From Falsiroseomonas sp044341625 (GTDB lineage: Bacteria; Pseudomonadota; Alphaproteobacteria; Acetobacterales; Acetobacteraceae), in assembly GCA_044341625.1 (NCBI GenBank), contig JBIIRI010000177.1, positions 1 through 6,531 of the forward strand: 6,531 bases of DNA, given 5' to 3'. Below the pieces are notes generated by a model, which saw only the letters and a list, made by a program, of their open reading frames with translations, did no database searches and was not told the origin of the DNA. Shown here one piece after another: positions 1 to 6,396 of the stretch. Both the position numbers and the translations under genes were made by a program. Each line of letters opens with the position of its first letter. Positions within the stretch are counted from its first letter, which is position 1.

Positions 1-120
1 GTTCTGCCAATGAGTAAGCCCGCTAGAATTGATGAGCACTATAGATGAGACACCCTGCCCGCCCCGCGCTAATCCGGCCGGAGAGGCTGCTGGGACTGCT
101 TGAACGGCACGCTCGGTCGC

Positions 121-225
121 GCCCCCTCCCCCTCCCTCCCTCGCTTCGCGGGAGAGGGTGCCGCGGGGTTCCCTCTCCCGCGCAGCGGGGGAGGGTGCCC
201 GAGCATCGCGAGGGCGGGTGGGGGC
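121..225. repeat. Composite palindromic intergenic repeat (REP/MITE-like)
   Basis: A roughly 105-bp, C/G-rich element made of nested inverted repeats. The outer ends GCCCCC (121-126) and GGGGGC (220-225) are complementary. Inside lie two consecutive hairpins. The first (134-158) pairs 9 of 11 positions around a TTC loop. The second (171-195) has 11-bp arms, CCCTCTCCCGC against GCGGGGGAGGG, fully paired in RNA if one G-U is allowed, with a GCA loop. CCCTCTCCCGC-type palindromes recur between genes in many GC-rich alphaproteobacteria, so this is probably a multicopy non-coding repeat; that multicopy status is inference. It occupies the leader of the following oxidoreductase gene. The rest of positions 1-280 shows no convincing gene or promoter. 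Small open frames across the repeat encode only Arg/Pro-rich low-complexity sequence. Confidence 0.75.
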
Positions 226-280
226 ACGACTGGCCTGCCAAGCTCGGACAGCCGGTGAACTCGGCACGAGGATACGCCGC

Positions 281-3202
281 ATGAACGCCATCACCGGGAC
301 AGCCAGGATCGGGGACAGCCGGCTCGCCTCGCGGCTCGCGCGCGAGACCTCCGGCGAGGTGCTGTTCGGCGCGGGCGACCGGGGCCGCTACGCCACCGAT
401 GCCAGCATCTATCAGATGCAGCCCGTGGGCGTGCTGGTGCCCCGCACGGCCGAGGATGTGGCGACCGCCATGGCCATCTGCCGGGAGGAAGGCGTGCCCG
501 TGCTGCCGCGCGGCGGCGGCACCAGCCAATGCGGCCAGACGGTGAACCGCGCCCTGGTGATCGACTGCACCAAGCACCTGCGCCAGGTGCTGGCGGTGGA
601 AGGCGATACCGCCACGGTGCAGCCCGGCATCACGCTCGGCGCGCTGAACGAGGCGCTGAAGCCGCGCGGCCTGTTCTTCCCCGTCGATCCCTCCACCTGG
701 ATGCGCTGCACCATCGGCGGCATGGCCGCGAATAATTCCTGCGGCTCCAAATCCATCCGCTACGGGCTGATGGCGGATAATGTCCGCGCCATCGACGCGA
801 TCCTGGCGGATGGCACGCGCTTCGGCTTCGGCGAATTGCCCGACAATCTCGGCCCCGATGTGCCGGGGTCGGTCGCGGCGCTGGTGGCGAAGCTGCGCGA
901 GATCGGCGTGCGGGATGCGGAGGAGATCGCCGCCCGCTTCCCCGAACAGCTGCGCCGGGTCGGTGGCTACAACCTCGATGCGCTGACGCCGGATGCCCGC
1001 GCCAATGGCCGCGCATCGCTGGCGCGGCTTCTGGTGGGCAGCGAGGGCACGCTGGCCTTCTCCGCCGCGCTCGACCTGAAGCTGTGGCCGATCAAGCCGC
1101 GCAAGGTGCTCGGCATCTGCCAGTTCCCGTCCTTCCGCCGCGCCATGGAAGCATCCCGCCACCTGGTCACGCTGGACCCGGAGGCGGTGGAGCTGGTGGA
1201 CCGCACGATGATCGACCTCGGCCGCTCCATCCCGATCTATCGCAACACCATCGACCGGATCGTGATCGGGGAGCCGGACAGCCTGCTGATCGTGGAATTC
1301 CACGGCCAGGCGGATGCGCCGCTGCTGGCGCAGCTCGACCGGCTCGAGGAGATGATGGGCGATCTCGGCCTGCCCGGGCAGGTCGTGCGCGTGACCGACC
1401 CTGGGTTCCAGGCGCAGGTCGCGGAGGTGCGGGAAGCCGGCCTCAACATCATGATGAGCATGAAGGGCGACGGTAAGCCCGTCTCCTTCATCGAGGACGC
1501 GGCCGTCGGGCTGGACGATCTGGCCGACTACACCGAGCGGCTGAACGACGTGTTCGAGAAGCACGGCACCAAGGGCACCTGGTATGCCCATGCCAGCGTC
1601 GGCTGCCTGCATGTGCGACCCGTGCTGAACATGAAGTCCGGCGAGGATGTCGCGAAGATGCGCGCCATCGCGGAGGAATGCTTCGCCCTGGTGCGCGAAT
1701 ACAAGGGCAGCCATTCCGGCGAGCATGGCGATGGCATCGTGCGGTCCGAATTCCACGAGCCGATGTTCGGCGCGCGCATCGTGCGCGCCTTCGAACAGGT
1801 GAAGGACGCCTTCGATCCCGCCAGCGAAGCCCTGCCGCATGGGCTGCTGAACCCGAACCGCATCGTCCATCCGCCGCGCATGGATGACCGCAGCCTGCTG
1901 CGCTACCACGACGGCTACGCGGCCGATCCCGCCATCGCACCGGCGATGGATTGGTCCGCTTGGCCCGGCCCGCAAGGTGGCCTGCTCGGCGCGGTCGAGA
2001 TGTGCAACAACAACGGCACCTGCCGGAAATTCGACGCGGGCACGATGTGCCCCTCCTACCGCGCGACGCGGGACGAGAAGCATGTGACGCGCGGCCGCGC
2101 GAACACGCTGCGGCTGGCCCTGACGGGCCAGATCCCGGGCGGCCTCGCCTCGGATGACGTGGCGGAGGCGCTGTCGCTCTGCGTCGGCTGCAAGGGCTGC
2201 AAGCGCGAATGCCCGACGGGCGTCGACATGGCGAAGATGAAGATCGAAGCCGCGCATGCCCGCAACCGGCGGCAGGGCGTCTCGGCGAAGGATCGCCTGA
2301 TCGCCTCCATGCCGCGCTGGGCGCCCTGGGCCGCGATGCTTGCGCCGCTAACCTCGCTGCCGGACATGATCCCGGGCGTCCCGAAGCTGCGGGAGCGCTG
2401 GCTCGGGCTCGCCGCCGGGCGGTCCCTGCCCCGCTTCCGGCGCGACGCCTTCCATGATTGGGAGTGCCGCGAGCCCGATGGCCGTGCCGGCGAGGTGATC
2501 CTGCTGCCCGACCTGTTCAACCGCTATTTCGAGCCGGAGAACATCCGCGCCGCGCTCCGCGTGCTGCGCGCCGCCGGCGCCGATCCCGCCGTCGCGCGCC
2601 CCGCGCGCGGCACGCGGCCGCTGGATGACGGGCGCACCTATCTGGCGGCCGGGATGGTGGAGGAAGCCCGCGCGGAAGCGCGGCGGACGCTCGATATGCT
2701 CTCGCGCTGGGACAGCCCGGTGCTCGGGCTCGAACCCTCATGCCTCATGACGCTGCGCGACGAGTTCCTGGCGCTGCTGCCGGGCGAGGCGGCGGAAAAG
2801 CTGGCGCAACGCGCGATGCTGGTCAGCGAATGGATGGTGCAGGCGAAGCCCGCCCTGGCGCTGAAGCCGCTGGAGGGAGAAGCGCATATCCACGGCCATT
2901 GCCACCAGAAGGCCTTCGGCGCCTTCCCCGCGGCTGTGGCGATGCTGACGCGCATCCCGGGGCTGAAGGTGGTGCCGATCACATCTTCCTGTTGCGGCAT
3001 GGCCGGCGCCTTCGGCTATGAGGCGGCGAATATGGAGGTCAGCACGGCGATGGCCGAACTCTCCCTGCTGCCGCATCTCCGCAAGGTGAAGGCGGGACAT
3101 TTCGTGATCGCGGACGGCACCTCCTGCCGCCACCAGATCGACGACCTGGCGGCGCGGGACGCGATCCATTCCATCCGCCTGCTGGACCGCGCGCTGGCAT
3201 GA
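281..3202 (+). CDS. FAD-binding and [4Fe-4S]-binding 2-hydroxyacid dehydrogenase, YdiJ / D-2-hydroxyglutarate-D-lactate dehydrogenase type
   Basis: A 973-aa fused flavoprotein/iron-sulfur dehydrogenase expected to oxidise a D-2-hydroxyacid (D-lactate or D-2-hydroxyglutarate) to the 2-oxoacid and pass electrons to the membrane chain. Residues about 48-190 form a PCMH-type FAD-binding domain with the glycine-rich loop RGGGTSQCG (77-85). About 235-545 is the FAD-linked oxidase C-terminal domain, with HASVGCLHVRP (H437, H444) and SGEHGDG (E481-H482). A ferredoxin-like part follows, with C575-x5-C581-x8-C590-P and a classical CVGCKGCKRECP (C634, C637, C640, C644). The C-terminal region is CCG/heterodisulfide-reductase-like: EPSC (C821), GHCHQ (C874), SCCGMAGAFGYE (C904-C905) and SC949. 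The length is close to E. coli YdiJ (about 1018 aa). ATG 281 is chosen because homologous sequence begins there and GAGG (268-271) sits 9 nt upstream; the same frame is open back to 158 but only through the repeat. The family is certain; the substrate is not. Confidence 0.92.
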   Translation: MNAITGTARIGDSRLASRLARETSGEVLFGAGDRGRYATDASIYQMQPVGVLVPRTAEDVATAMAICREEGVPVLPRGGGTSQCGQTVNRALVIDCTKHLRQVLAVEGDTATVQPGITLGALNEALKPRGLFFPVDPSTWMRCTIGGMAANNSCGSKSIRYGLMADNVRAIDAILADGTRFGFGELPDNLGPDVPGSVAALVAKLREIGVRDAEEIAARFPEQLRRVGGYNLDALTPDARANGRASLARLLVGSEGTLAFSAALDLKLWPIKPRKVLGICQFPSFRRAMEASRHLVTLDPEAVELVDRTMIDLGRSIPIYRNTIDRIVIGEPDSLLIVEFHGQADAPLLAQLDRLEEMMGDLGLPGQVVRVTDPGFQAQVAEVREAGLNIMMSMKGDGKPVSFIEDAAVGLDDLADYTERLNDVFEKHGTKGTWYAHASVGCLHVRPVLNMKSGEDVAKMRAIAEECFALVREYKGSHSGEHGDGIVRSEFHEPMFGARIVRAFEQVKDAFDPASEALPHGLLNPNRIVHPPRMDDRSLLRYHDGYAADPAIAPAMDWSAWPGPQGGLLGAVEMCNNNGTCRKFDAGTMCPSYRATRDEKHVTRGRANTLRLALTGQIPGGLASDDVAEALSLCVGCKGCKRECPTGVDMAKMKIEAAHARNRRQGVSAKDRLIASMPRWAPWAAMLAPLTSLPDMIPGVPKLRERWLGLAAGRSLPRFRRDAFHDWECREPDGRAGEVILLPDLFNRYFEPENIRAALRVLRAAGADPAVARPARGTRPLDDGRTYLAAGMVEEARAEARRTLDMLSRWDSPVLGLEPSCLMTLRDEFLALLPGEAAEKLAQRAMLVSEWMVQAKPALALKPLEGEAHIHGHCHQKAFGAFPAAVAMLTRIPGLKVVPITSSCCGMAGAFGYEAANMEVSTAMAELSLLPHLRKVKAGHFVIADGTSCRHQIDDLAARDAIHSIRLLDRALA

Positions 3203-3774
3203 AGGACGAGGTCCGGCGCCTGCTGTCCTTCTGGTTCGCCGACGGCCCCGACAGCTTCCGCCAGGCCTGGTTCCTGAAGGACGACGCCTTCGACGCCGCG
3301 TGCCGCGACGGCTTCGGCGCGCTGGTGGTCCCGGCGCGGGACGGTGCGCTGGACGGTTGGGCGACGACGCCAGATGGCGCGCTGGCGCTGCTGCTGCTGC
3401 TCGACCAGTTCCCGCGCAACCTGTTTCGGGGCGGTGCCGAGGCCTTCGCATCGGACGAGCGGGCGCGAGCCATCGCGCGGGGCGCGGTGCTGCGGGACGG
3501 CTTCGACCACGTCCTGGCGCCGGCCCAGCGCATCTTCCTCTACCTGCCCTTCGAACATGGGGAGGCGTTAGCCGACCAGGACCTGTCGGTCGCACTGTTC
3601 GAAGGACTGCGCGACCACCCCGCGCATGCAAGGCCGCAGGGCACCATCGACTATGCGTGGCGACACCGGGCCGTGATCCAGCGCTTCGGCCGCTTTCCCC
3701 ACCGCAATGCGGCGCTGGGGCGGGAAAGCACGGCGGTCGAGGCCGCCTGGCTGGCGGCGGGTGGCGGTTTCTGA
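3199..3774 (+). CDS. DUF924 family protein
   Basis: A 191-aa protein with the full set of DUF924 signatures: FWF near the N terminus (11-13), LLLLDQFPRNLFRG (65-78) followed by AFASD, FLYLPFEHGE (113-122), and a C-terminal block from HRAVIQRFGRFPHRN (156-170) to LGREST. The family is a small, helical, TPR-like fold found widely in proteobacteria; I know of no established biochemical function. There is no signal peptide or membrane segment, so it is probably cytosolic. The start overlaps the stop of the oxidoreductase as ATGA, and there is no Shine-Dalgarno of its own, so translational coupling within one operon is likely. The length is normal for the family. A functional link to hydroxyacid oxidation is not implied beyond co-transcription. 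Confidence 0.92.
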   Translation: MKDEVRRLLSFWFADGPDSFRQAWFLKDDAFDAACRDGFGALVVPARDGALDGWATTPDGALALLLLLDQFPRNLFRGGAEAFASDERARAIARGAVLRDGFDHVLAPAQRIFLYLPFEHGEALADQDLSVALFEGLRDHPAHARPQGTIDYAWRHRAVIQRFGRFPHRNAALGRESTAVEAAWLAAGGGF

Positions 3775-3849
3775 GGCCAGCGCGCGGCTAGTCCCATGCG
3801 CGCGGCACCGGCTGTACAAAAACTGTCAGTGGAGGATGGGACCGGGGAA

Positions 3850-3921
3850 TGGGCGCGACAGGGATTGAACCTGTGACCTTCCCCGTGTCAGGGGGACGCT
3901 CTCCCGCTGAGCTACGCGCCC
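3850..3921 (-). tRNA. tRNA-Val (anticodon GAC)
   Basis: A complete 72-nt cloverleaf on the minus strand. The acceptor stem GGGCGCG/CGCGCCC is perfectly paired. The D arm is GCTC-AGCGGGA-GAGC. The anticodon arm is TCCCC-CTGACAC-GGGGA, giving anticodon GAC (minus strand, 3889-3887), which reads GUC/GUU valine codons. The variable loop is AGGTC, and the T arm is ACAGG-TTCAATC-CCTGT. The discriminator base is A, as expected for tRNA-Val. The 3' CCA is not encoded (ATTCCCC follows), so it must be added by the nucleotidyltransferase. The gene is convergent with the DUF924 gene. No clear hairpin plus T-tract terminator is visible downstream, only a TTTTT run at 3822-3818. Confidence 0.97.
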
Positions 3922-3938
3922 GTCTCTGCGGTGCGGTG

Positions 3939-3967
3939 GTTTAGCGTCGCCGCTGGCGGCGCGCAAC
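3939..3967 (-). promoter_or_regulatory. Predicted promoter of tRNA-Val
   Basis: On the minus strand GTTGCG (3967-3962), then 17 nt, then CTAAAC (3944-3939) resembles the alphaproteobacterial CTTGAC-N17-CTATAT housekeeping pattern. It would give a start near 3932 and a leader of about 10 nt before the tRNA. The same architecture (CTTGCA-N17-CTAAAT) is seen for the small RNA at 5034-5125, which supports the reading. The -35 element lies inside the first copy of the adjacent 24-bp tandem repeat. Prediction from sequence only. Confidence 0.55.
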
Positions 3968-4036
3968 CCTGGGACGCTGGCGGCGCGCAACCCTGGGACG
4001 CTGGCGGCGCGCAACCCTGGGACGCTGGCGGCGCGC
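3951..4036. repeat. 24-bp tandem repeat, three full copies plus a partial copy
   Basis: Three identical, head-to-tail 24-bp units (3951-3974, 3975-3998, 3999-4022) are followed by a 14-base truncated copy (4023-4036). The unit begins CGCTGGCGGC and ends CCCTGGGA. The copies are identical, which points to recent expansion or active homogenisation. The unit length is a multiple of three, but the array lies in the gap between the tRNA and the amidohydrolase gene and I see no real coding frame across it. Each unit carries, on the minus strand, a TTGCGC motif like the predicted -35 box of tRNA-Val. Adjacent units share no variable spacers, so this is not a CRISPR array. Confidence 0.9.
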
Positions 4037-4122
4037 GGGGATCGGGACTGGGTCTCGAGGACGCCGTGACAGCGCGACGGGGATGACAAGGCACCTCGCC
4101 CTGTGGCTTGATTTCGCGGCTC

Positions 4123-5001
4123 ATGGATGTGTCCTCCCCCCCCAGCCGCGACGTCGAGGCCCCGCCGCCTTTCCGGGTGCTGCGGCCCGCCCGGCAGACC
4201 ATGCCGCTTGTCTTCGCGTCCCCCCACAGCGGCACGCATTACAGCGCCGAATTCCTGGCCGAGGCCCGGCTCGACCCGCTCGCGCTCCGCCGCAGCGAGG
4301 ACAGCTTCGTGGACGAGCTGTTCTCCGCCGCCCCCGCCTTCGGCGCGCCGCTGCTGACCGCGACCTTCCCCCGCGTCTTCTGCGACGCCAACCGGGAGCC
4401 CTGGGAACTCGACCCCGGCATGTTCGACGGGCCGCTGCCGGCCTGGGTGAACAGCGCCAGCCCCCGCGTGGGCGCCGGGCTCGGCACCATCGCCCGCGTG
4501 GTGGCAACCGGGGAGCCGGTCTATCGCGGCAAGCTGTCCTTCGCAGACGCCGAGGCGCGCGTGCGCGCCTGCTGGCAGCCCTACCACGCCGCGCTCGCCG
4601 CGCTGATCGAGGAAACGCGGGCGCGCTTCGGCTGCTGCCTGCTGGTGGATTGCCATTCCATGCCGACCCATCCGGCGCATGGGCTGCAGCCGGCCGATAT
4701 CGTGCTGGGGGACGCGCACGGCACCTCCTGCGCGCCGCGGGCGACGCGGCTGGTGGAAGAAGCGCTGGGGGCGCTGGGCTACCGGGTGCGACGAAACGAC
4801 CCCTATGCGGGGGGCTATGTCACCCGCCACTACGGCACCCCGCGAGAGGGTGTGCACGCGCTCCAGGTGGAGATCGCGCGGCGGCTTTACATGGATGAGG
4901 CGCGGTTGCAGCGGGCGCCCGGCATGGCCGGCCTGCGGCGGAATCTCGAACATCTGCTGGAGATTCTGTCGGGGGCCGAGTGGGGCTTCCTGGCGCGCTG
5001 A
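4123..5001 (+). CDS. N-formylglutamate amidohydrolase
   Basis: A 292-aa predicted zinc-dependent deformylase that hydrolyses N-formyl-L-glutamate to formate and glutamate, the last step of one histidine-degradation route. Visible family motifs are FASPHSG (31-37), SEDSFVDEL (58-66), DANREPWELDP (88-98), VDCHSMP (175-181), NDPYAGGY (215-222) and ALQVEIARRLYMDE (246-259). The conserved His and Asp/Glu residues of these blocks are the likely metal and catalytic ligands. The length is normal. The start is ambiguous: ATG 4123 is used here, an in-frame TTG at 4108 would add five residues, and neither has a convincing Shine-Dalgarno. No hut genes lie next to it, so the real substrate could be another N-formyl amino acid and no symbol is assigned. 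It stands alone, divergent from the tRNA and convergent with the small-RNA gene downstream. Confidence 0.93.
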   Translation: MDVSSPPSRDVEAPPPFRVLRPARQTMPLVFASPHSGTHYSAEFLAEARLDPLALRRSEDSFVDELFSAAPAFGAPLLTATFPRVFCDANREPWELDPGMFDGPLPAWVNSASPRVGAGLGTIARVVATGEPVYRGKLSFADAEARVRACWQPYHAALAALIEETRARFGCCLLVDCHSMPTHPAHGLQPADIVLGDAHGTSCAPRATRLVEEALGALGYRVRRNDPYAGGYVTRHYGTPREGVHALQVEIARRLYMDEARLQRAPGMAGLRRNLEHLLEILSGAEWGFLAR

Positions 5002-5033
5002 ACAAAGGCGCCCAACCCCTTGGCGTACCACCA

Positions 5034-5066
5034 CAAAAAAAGCGGCGGTGCCTTGCGGCACCGCCG
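5034..5066 (-). terminator. Rho-independent terminator of the small RNA
   Basis: On the minus strand a perfect 10-bp stem CGGCGGTGCC/GGCACCGCCG (5066-5057 with 5052-5043) has a 4-nt loop and is followed after one base pair of spacing by seven T (5041-5035). The orientation is minus only: on the plus strand the A-tract precedes the hairpin and AGTTTAGGG follows it. It terminates the small RNA and would also stop read-through from the CoA-transferase gene. Confidence 0.92.
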
Positions 5067-5125
5067 AGTTTAGGGAGGAAACGTCCAAGAAAGACAGCAG
5101 GGGGAGCGTGTCCGCCCTGCCGTGA
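5034..5125 (-). ncRNA. Candidate small regulatory RNA of the alpha-r8 / mmgR (suhB) type
   Basis: About 90 nt on the minus strand, bounded by a predicted promoter and a strong terminator. Stem-loop 1 pairs GCAGGG (5120-5115) with CCCTGC (5102-5097) and GGA (5113-5111) with TCC (5105-5103), with one bulged C and loop CACGC. A short stem GTTT/AAAC (5082-5079 with 5071-5068) then displays CCTCCCT in its loop, giving the 10-mer UUUCCUCCCU (5081-5072), an anti-Shine-Dalgarno-like sequence. The last element is the terminator hairpin. From memory, this 10-mer, this size and this arrangement are hallmarks of the alphaproteobacterial alpha-r8 RNAs, whose Sinorhizobium member MmgR limits polyhydroxybutyrate granule accumulation. 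Such RNAs are thought to mask ribosome-binding sites through the UCCUCCC loop. The 5' end is estimated from the -10 box, give or take a few bases. The family call is recognition without a covariance search. Confidence 0.72.
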
Positions 5126-5131
5126 CGCGGG

Positions 5132-5160
5132 ATTTAGGGGTCCGACCCGCCCGATGCAAG
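5132..5160 (-). promoter_or_regulatory. Predicted promoter of the small RNA
   Basis: On the minus strand CTTGCA (5160-5155), exactly 17 nt, then CTAAAT (5137-5132). This matches the alphaproteobacterial vegetative promoter pattern CTTGAC-N17-CTATAT at nine of twelve hexamer positions and would start transcription near 5123-5126, just ahead of the first stem-loop. Confidence 0.7.
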
Positions 5161-5169
5161 CCGATTTTT

Positions 5170-5181
5170 TGCAGTGCAGCA
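5170..5181. promoter_or_regulatory. Putative PhaR-type operator upstream of the small RNA
   Basis: TGCAGTGCAGCA on the plus strand fits, at every position, the PhaR operator consensus TGCRNYGCASMA as I recall it from Bradyrhizobium. On the minus strand it reads as a TGC-rich TGCTGCACTGCA. It ends about 10 bp upstream of the -35 hexamer. PhaR is the polyhydroxybutyrate-sensing regulator of phasin and granule genes. A PHB-responsive site in front of an mmgR-like RNA is functionally coherent, but binding here is inference. Confidence 0.45.
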
Positions 5182-5240
5182 GAATTCAGGTATGCGCGAA
5201 TAGCATGACCCTCACCATACAACCGCGCGGATCGCATGTT

Positions 5241-5271
5241 CGGCTGGAGGTCAGCCCGCAAACTCCAGCCG
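5241..5271 (-). other. Stem-loop spanning the CoA-transferase stop codon
   Basis: Perfect 9-bp inverted repeat CGGCTGGAG (5241-5249) and CTCCAGCCG (5263-5271) with a 13-nt loop that contains the TGA stop (5253-5251). No T-run follows on the minus strand, so it is not a canonical intrinsic terminator. It could protect the mRNA 3' end or be coincidental in this GC-rich DNA. Confidence 0.5.
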
Positions 5272-6396
5272 GATCGCCGCCCCATGCTCGTCGAGCGCCG
5301 GGACGCGGCCGGCGGGCCTGGCGGGGCCTGTCAGGCGCGGGGCCGGCGCGGCCAGGCTGACCGGGCCGTTTGGCGTCGCCGCCTCGATCCGGCGGAGCGC
5401 GGGGTGACGGGCGAATTCGGCCACGCCATTGACGAAGCCATAGGCCGTACCCGCCGCGTCCAGCCGCGCGGCGGCCTCGGCCCGGGTCAGACGGGCGAAG
5501 GCGGCGGCCACATGGGCATCCACCGCCGCGCGGTTCGCCACGCGCTCGGTGTTGCTGCGCCAGCCTTCCCGGGCGGGCAGGCCGGGCTCGCCCAGCACGC
5601 CCGCGCAGAACTGCGCCCATTCGCGCTCATTCTGGATGCTGATCAGCACCAGCACCCCATCCGAGGTCGCGAAGGCGCCGTAGGGGGAGAGCGAAGGATG
5701 GGCCAGCCCCATGCGGTCCGGGGCGCGGCCGGTGCCCTCGAAGAACAGCAGGGGCACGTTCATCCAATCCGCCATGGCGTCGAACAGGGACACCGCGACC
5801 CCCGCCCCCCGCCCGGTGATGCCGCGCGCGATCAGTGCTTCCAGGACCGCGGCATGCGCGTTCATCCCCGTCGCGATATCCACCACGGACACGCCGACCC
5901 GCCCCGGCCCGGCCGGATGGCCGTTGATGGAGGCGAGCCCGCTTTCGGCCTGGACCAGAAGGTCATAGGCCTTCATCCGCGCGTAATCGCCTTCCTCCCC
6001 ATAGCCGGAGATATCCACGGTGATCAGCCGCGGATGGCGCGCCCGCAGCTCCGCGCTGCCGAAGCCCGCGCGCGCCATGGCGCCGGGTGCCAGGTTCTGC
6101 ACGAAGACATCGGCCTTCGCGACCATGCGCCCAAGCAGCGCCTTGTCCTCTGGCCGCTTGATGTCGAGGGCGATGCTCTCCTTCCCCCGGTTCAGCCAGA
6201 CGAAGTAGCTGGACTGCCCGGCGGCGGCCTTGTCGTAGCCGCGCGCGAAATCGCCCTCCGCCCGCTCGATCTTGATGACGCGCGCACCGGCATCGGCCAG
6301 CTTCTGCGTGCAGGTCGGGGCGGCCACCGCCTGTTCCATCGCGACGACGAGCAGGCCTTCGAGCGGGCGCAATGGCGCAAGATCGGTCAAGCGCAT
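5251..6396 (-). CDS. CaiB/BaiF family (class III) CoA-transferase
   Basis: A 381-aa class III CoA-transferase, the family that moves CoA between carboxylic acids via an aspartyl-CoA anhydride (formyl-CoA, succinyl-CoA/carnitine and related substrates). Visible features are the N-terminal GLLVVAMEQAVAAP (14-27), GARVIKIE (37-44), EGDFAR (47-52), NRGKESIALDIK (69-80), a conserved SGYG (130-133), YDLLVQAESGL (144-154) and VVDIATG, where D173 aligns with the catalytic aspartate of formyl-CoA transferase. The length is typical. Substrate cannot be read from sequence, and there is no adjacent acyl-CoA enzyme to help. The frame is open to 6504, but that extension overlaps the divergent gene and lacks family sequence. 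ATG 6396 has AGGGAG (6402-6397) directly abutting it; an in-frame TTG at 6390 would have that same sequence at 6-nt spacing, so the true start may be two codons in. Cytosolic; no signal peptide. Confidence 0.93.
   Translation of the reverse strand: MRLTDLAPLRPLEGLLVVAMEQAVAAPTCTQKLADAGARVIKIERAEGDFARGYDKAAAGQSSYFVWLNRGKESIALDIKRPEDKALLGRMVAKADVFVQNLAPGAMARAGFGSAELRARHPRLITVDISGYGEEGDYARMKAYDLLVQAESGLASINGHPAGPGRVGVSVVDIATGMNAHAAVLEALIARGITGRGAGVAVSLFDAMADWMNVPLLFFEGTGRAPDRMGLAHPSLSPYGAFATSDGVLVLISIQNEREWAQFCAGVLGEPGLPAREGWRSNTERVANRAAVDAHVAAAFARLTRAEAAARLDAAGTAYGFVNGVAEFARHPALRRIEAATPNGPVSLAAPAPRLTGPARPAGRVPALDEHGAAIRLEFAG

Noticed and set aside
158..280. Upstream in-frame extension of the dehydrogenase
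   Set aside because: The added 41 residues are encoded by the repeat and show no family resemblance. ATG 281 has a plausible Shine-Dalgarno.
45..284. Small plus-strand open frame upstream of the dehydrogenase
   Set aside because: It runs through the palindromic repeat, encodes Arg/Pro-rich low-complexity sequence, has no ribosome-binding site and overlaps the real start.
23..2257. Very long minus-strand open frame opposite the dehydrogenase gene
   Set aside because: It is an antisense shadow of a GC-rich gene. The translation is His/Ala/Arg-rich with no recognisable domain, and the plus strand has clear conserved motifs throughout.
3775..3849. Terminator between the DUF924 gene and tRNA-Val
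   Set aside because: There is a GCGCGCGG repeat pair and a short A5/T5 run, but no stable hairpin placed correctly before a T-tract on either strand.
3951..4036. CRISPR array
   Set aside because: Units are directly adjacent with no variable spacers, and there are no cas genes.
3826..5088. Minus-strand open frame of about 420 codons across the tRNA, repeats and amidohydrolase
   Set aside because: It reads through a tRNA, the tandem repeats and antisense to a clear amidohydrolase gene; no domain is recognisable.
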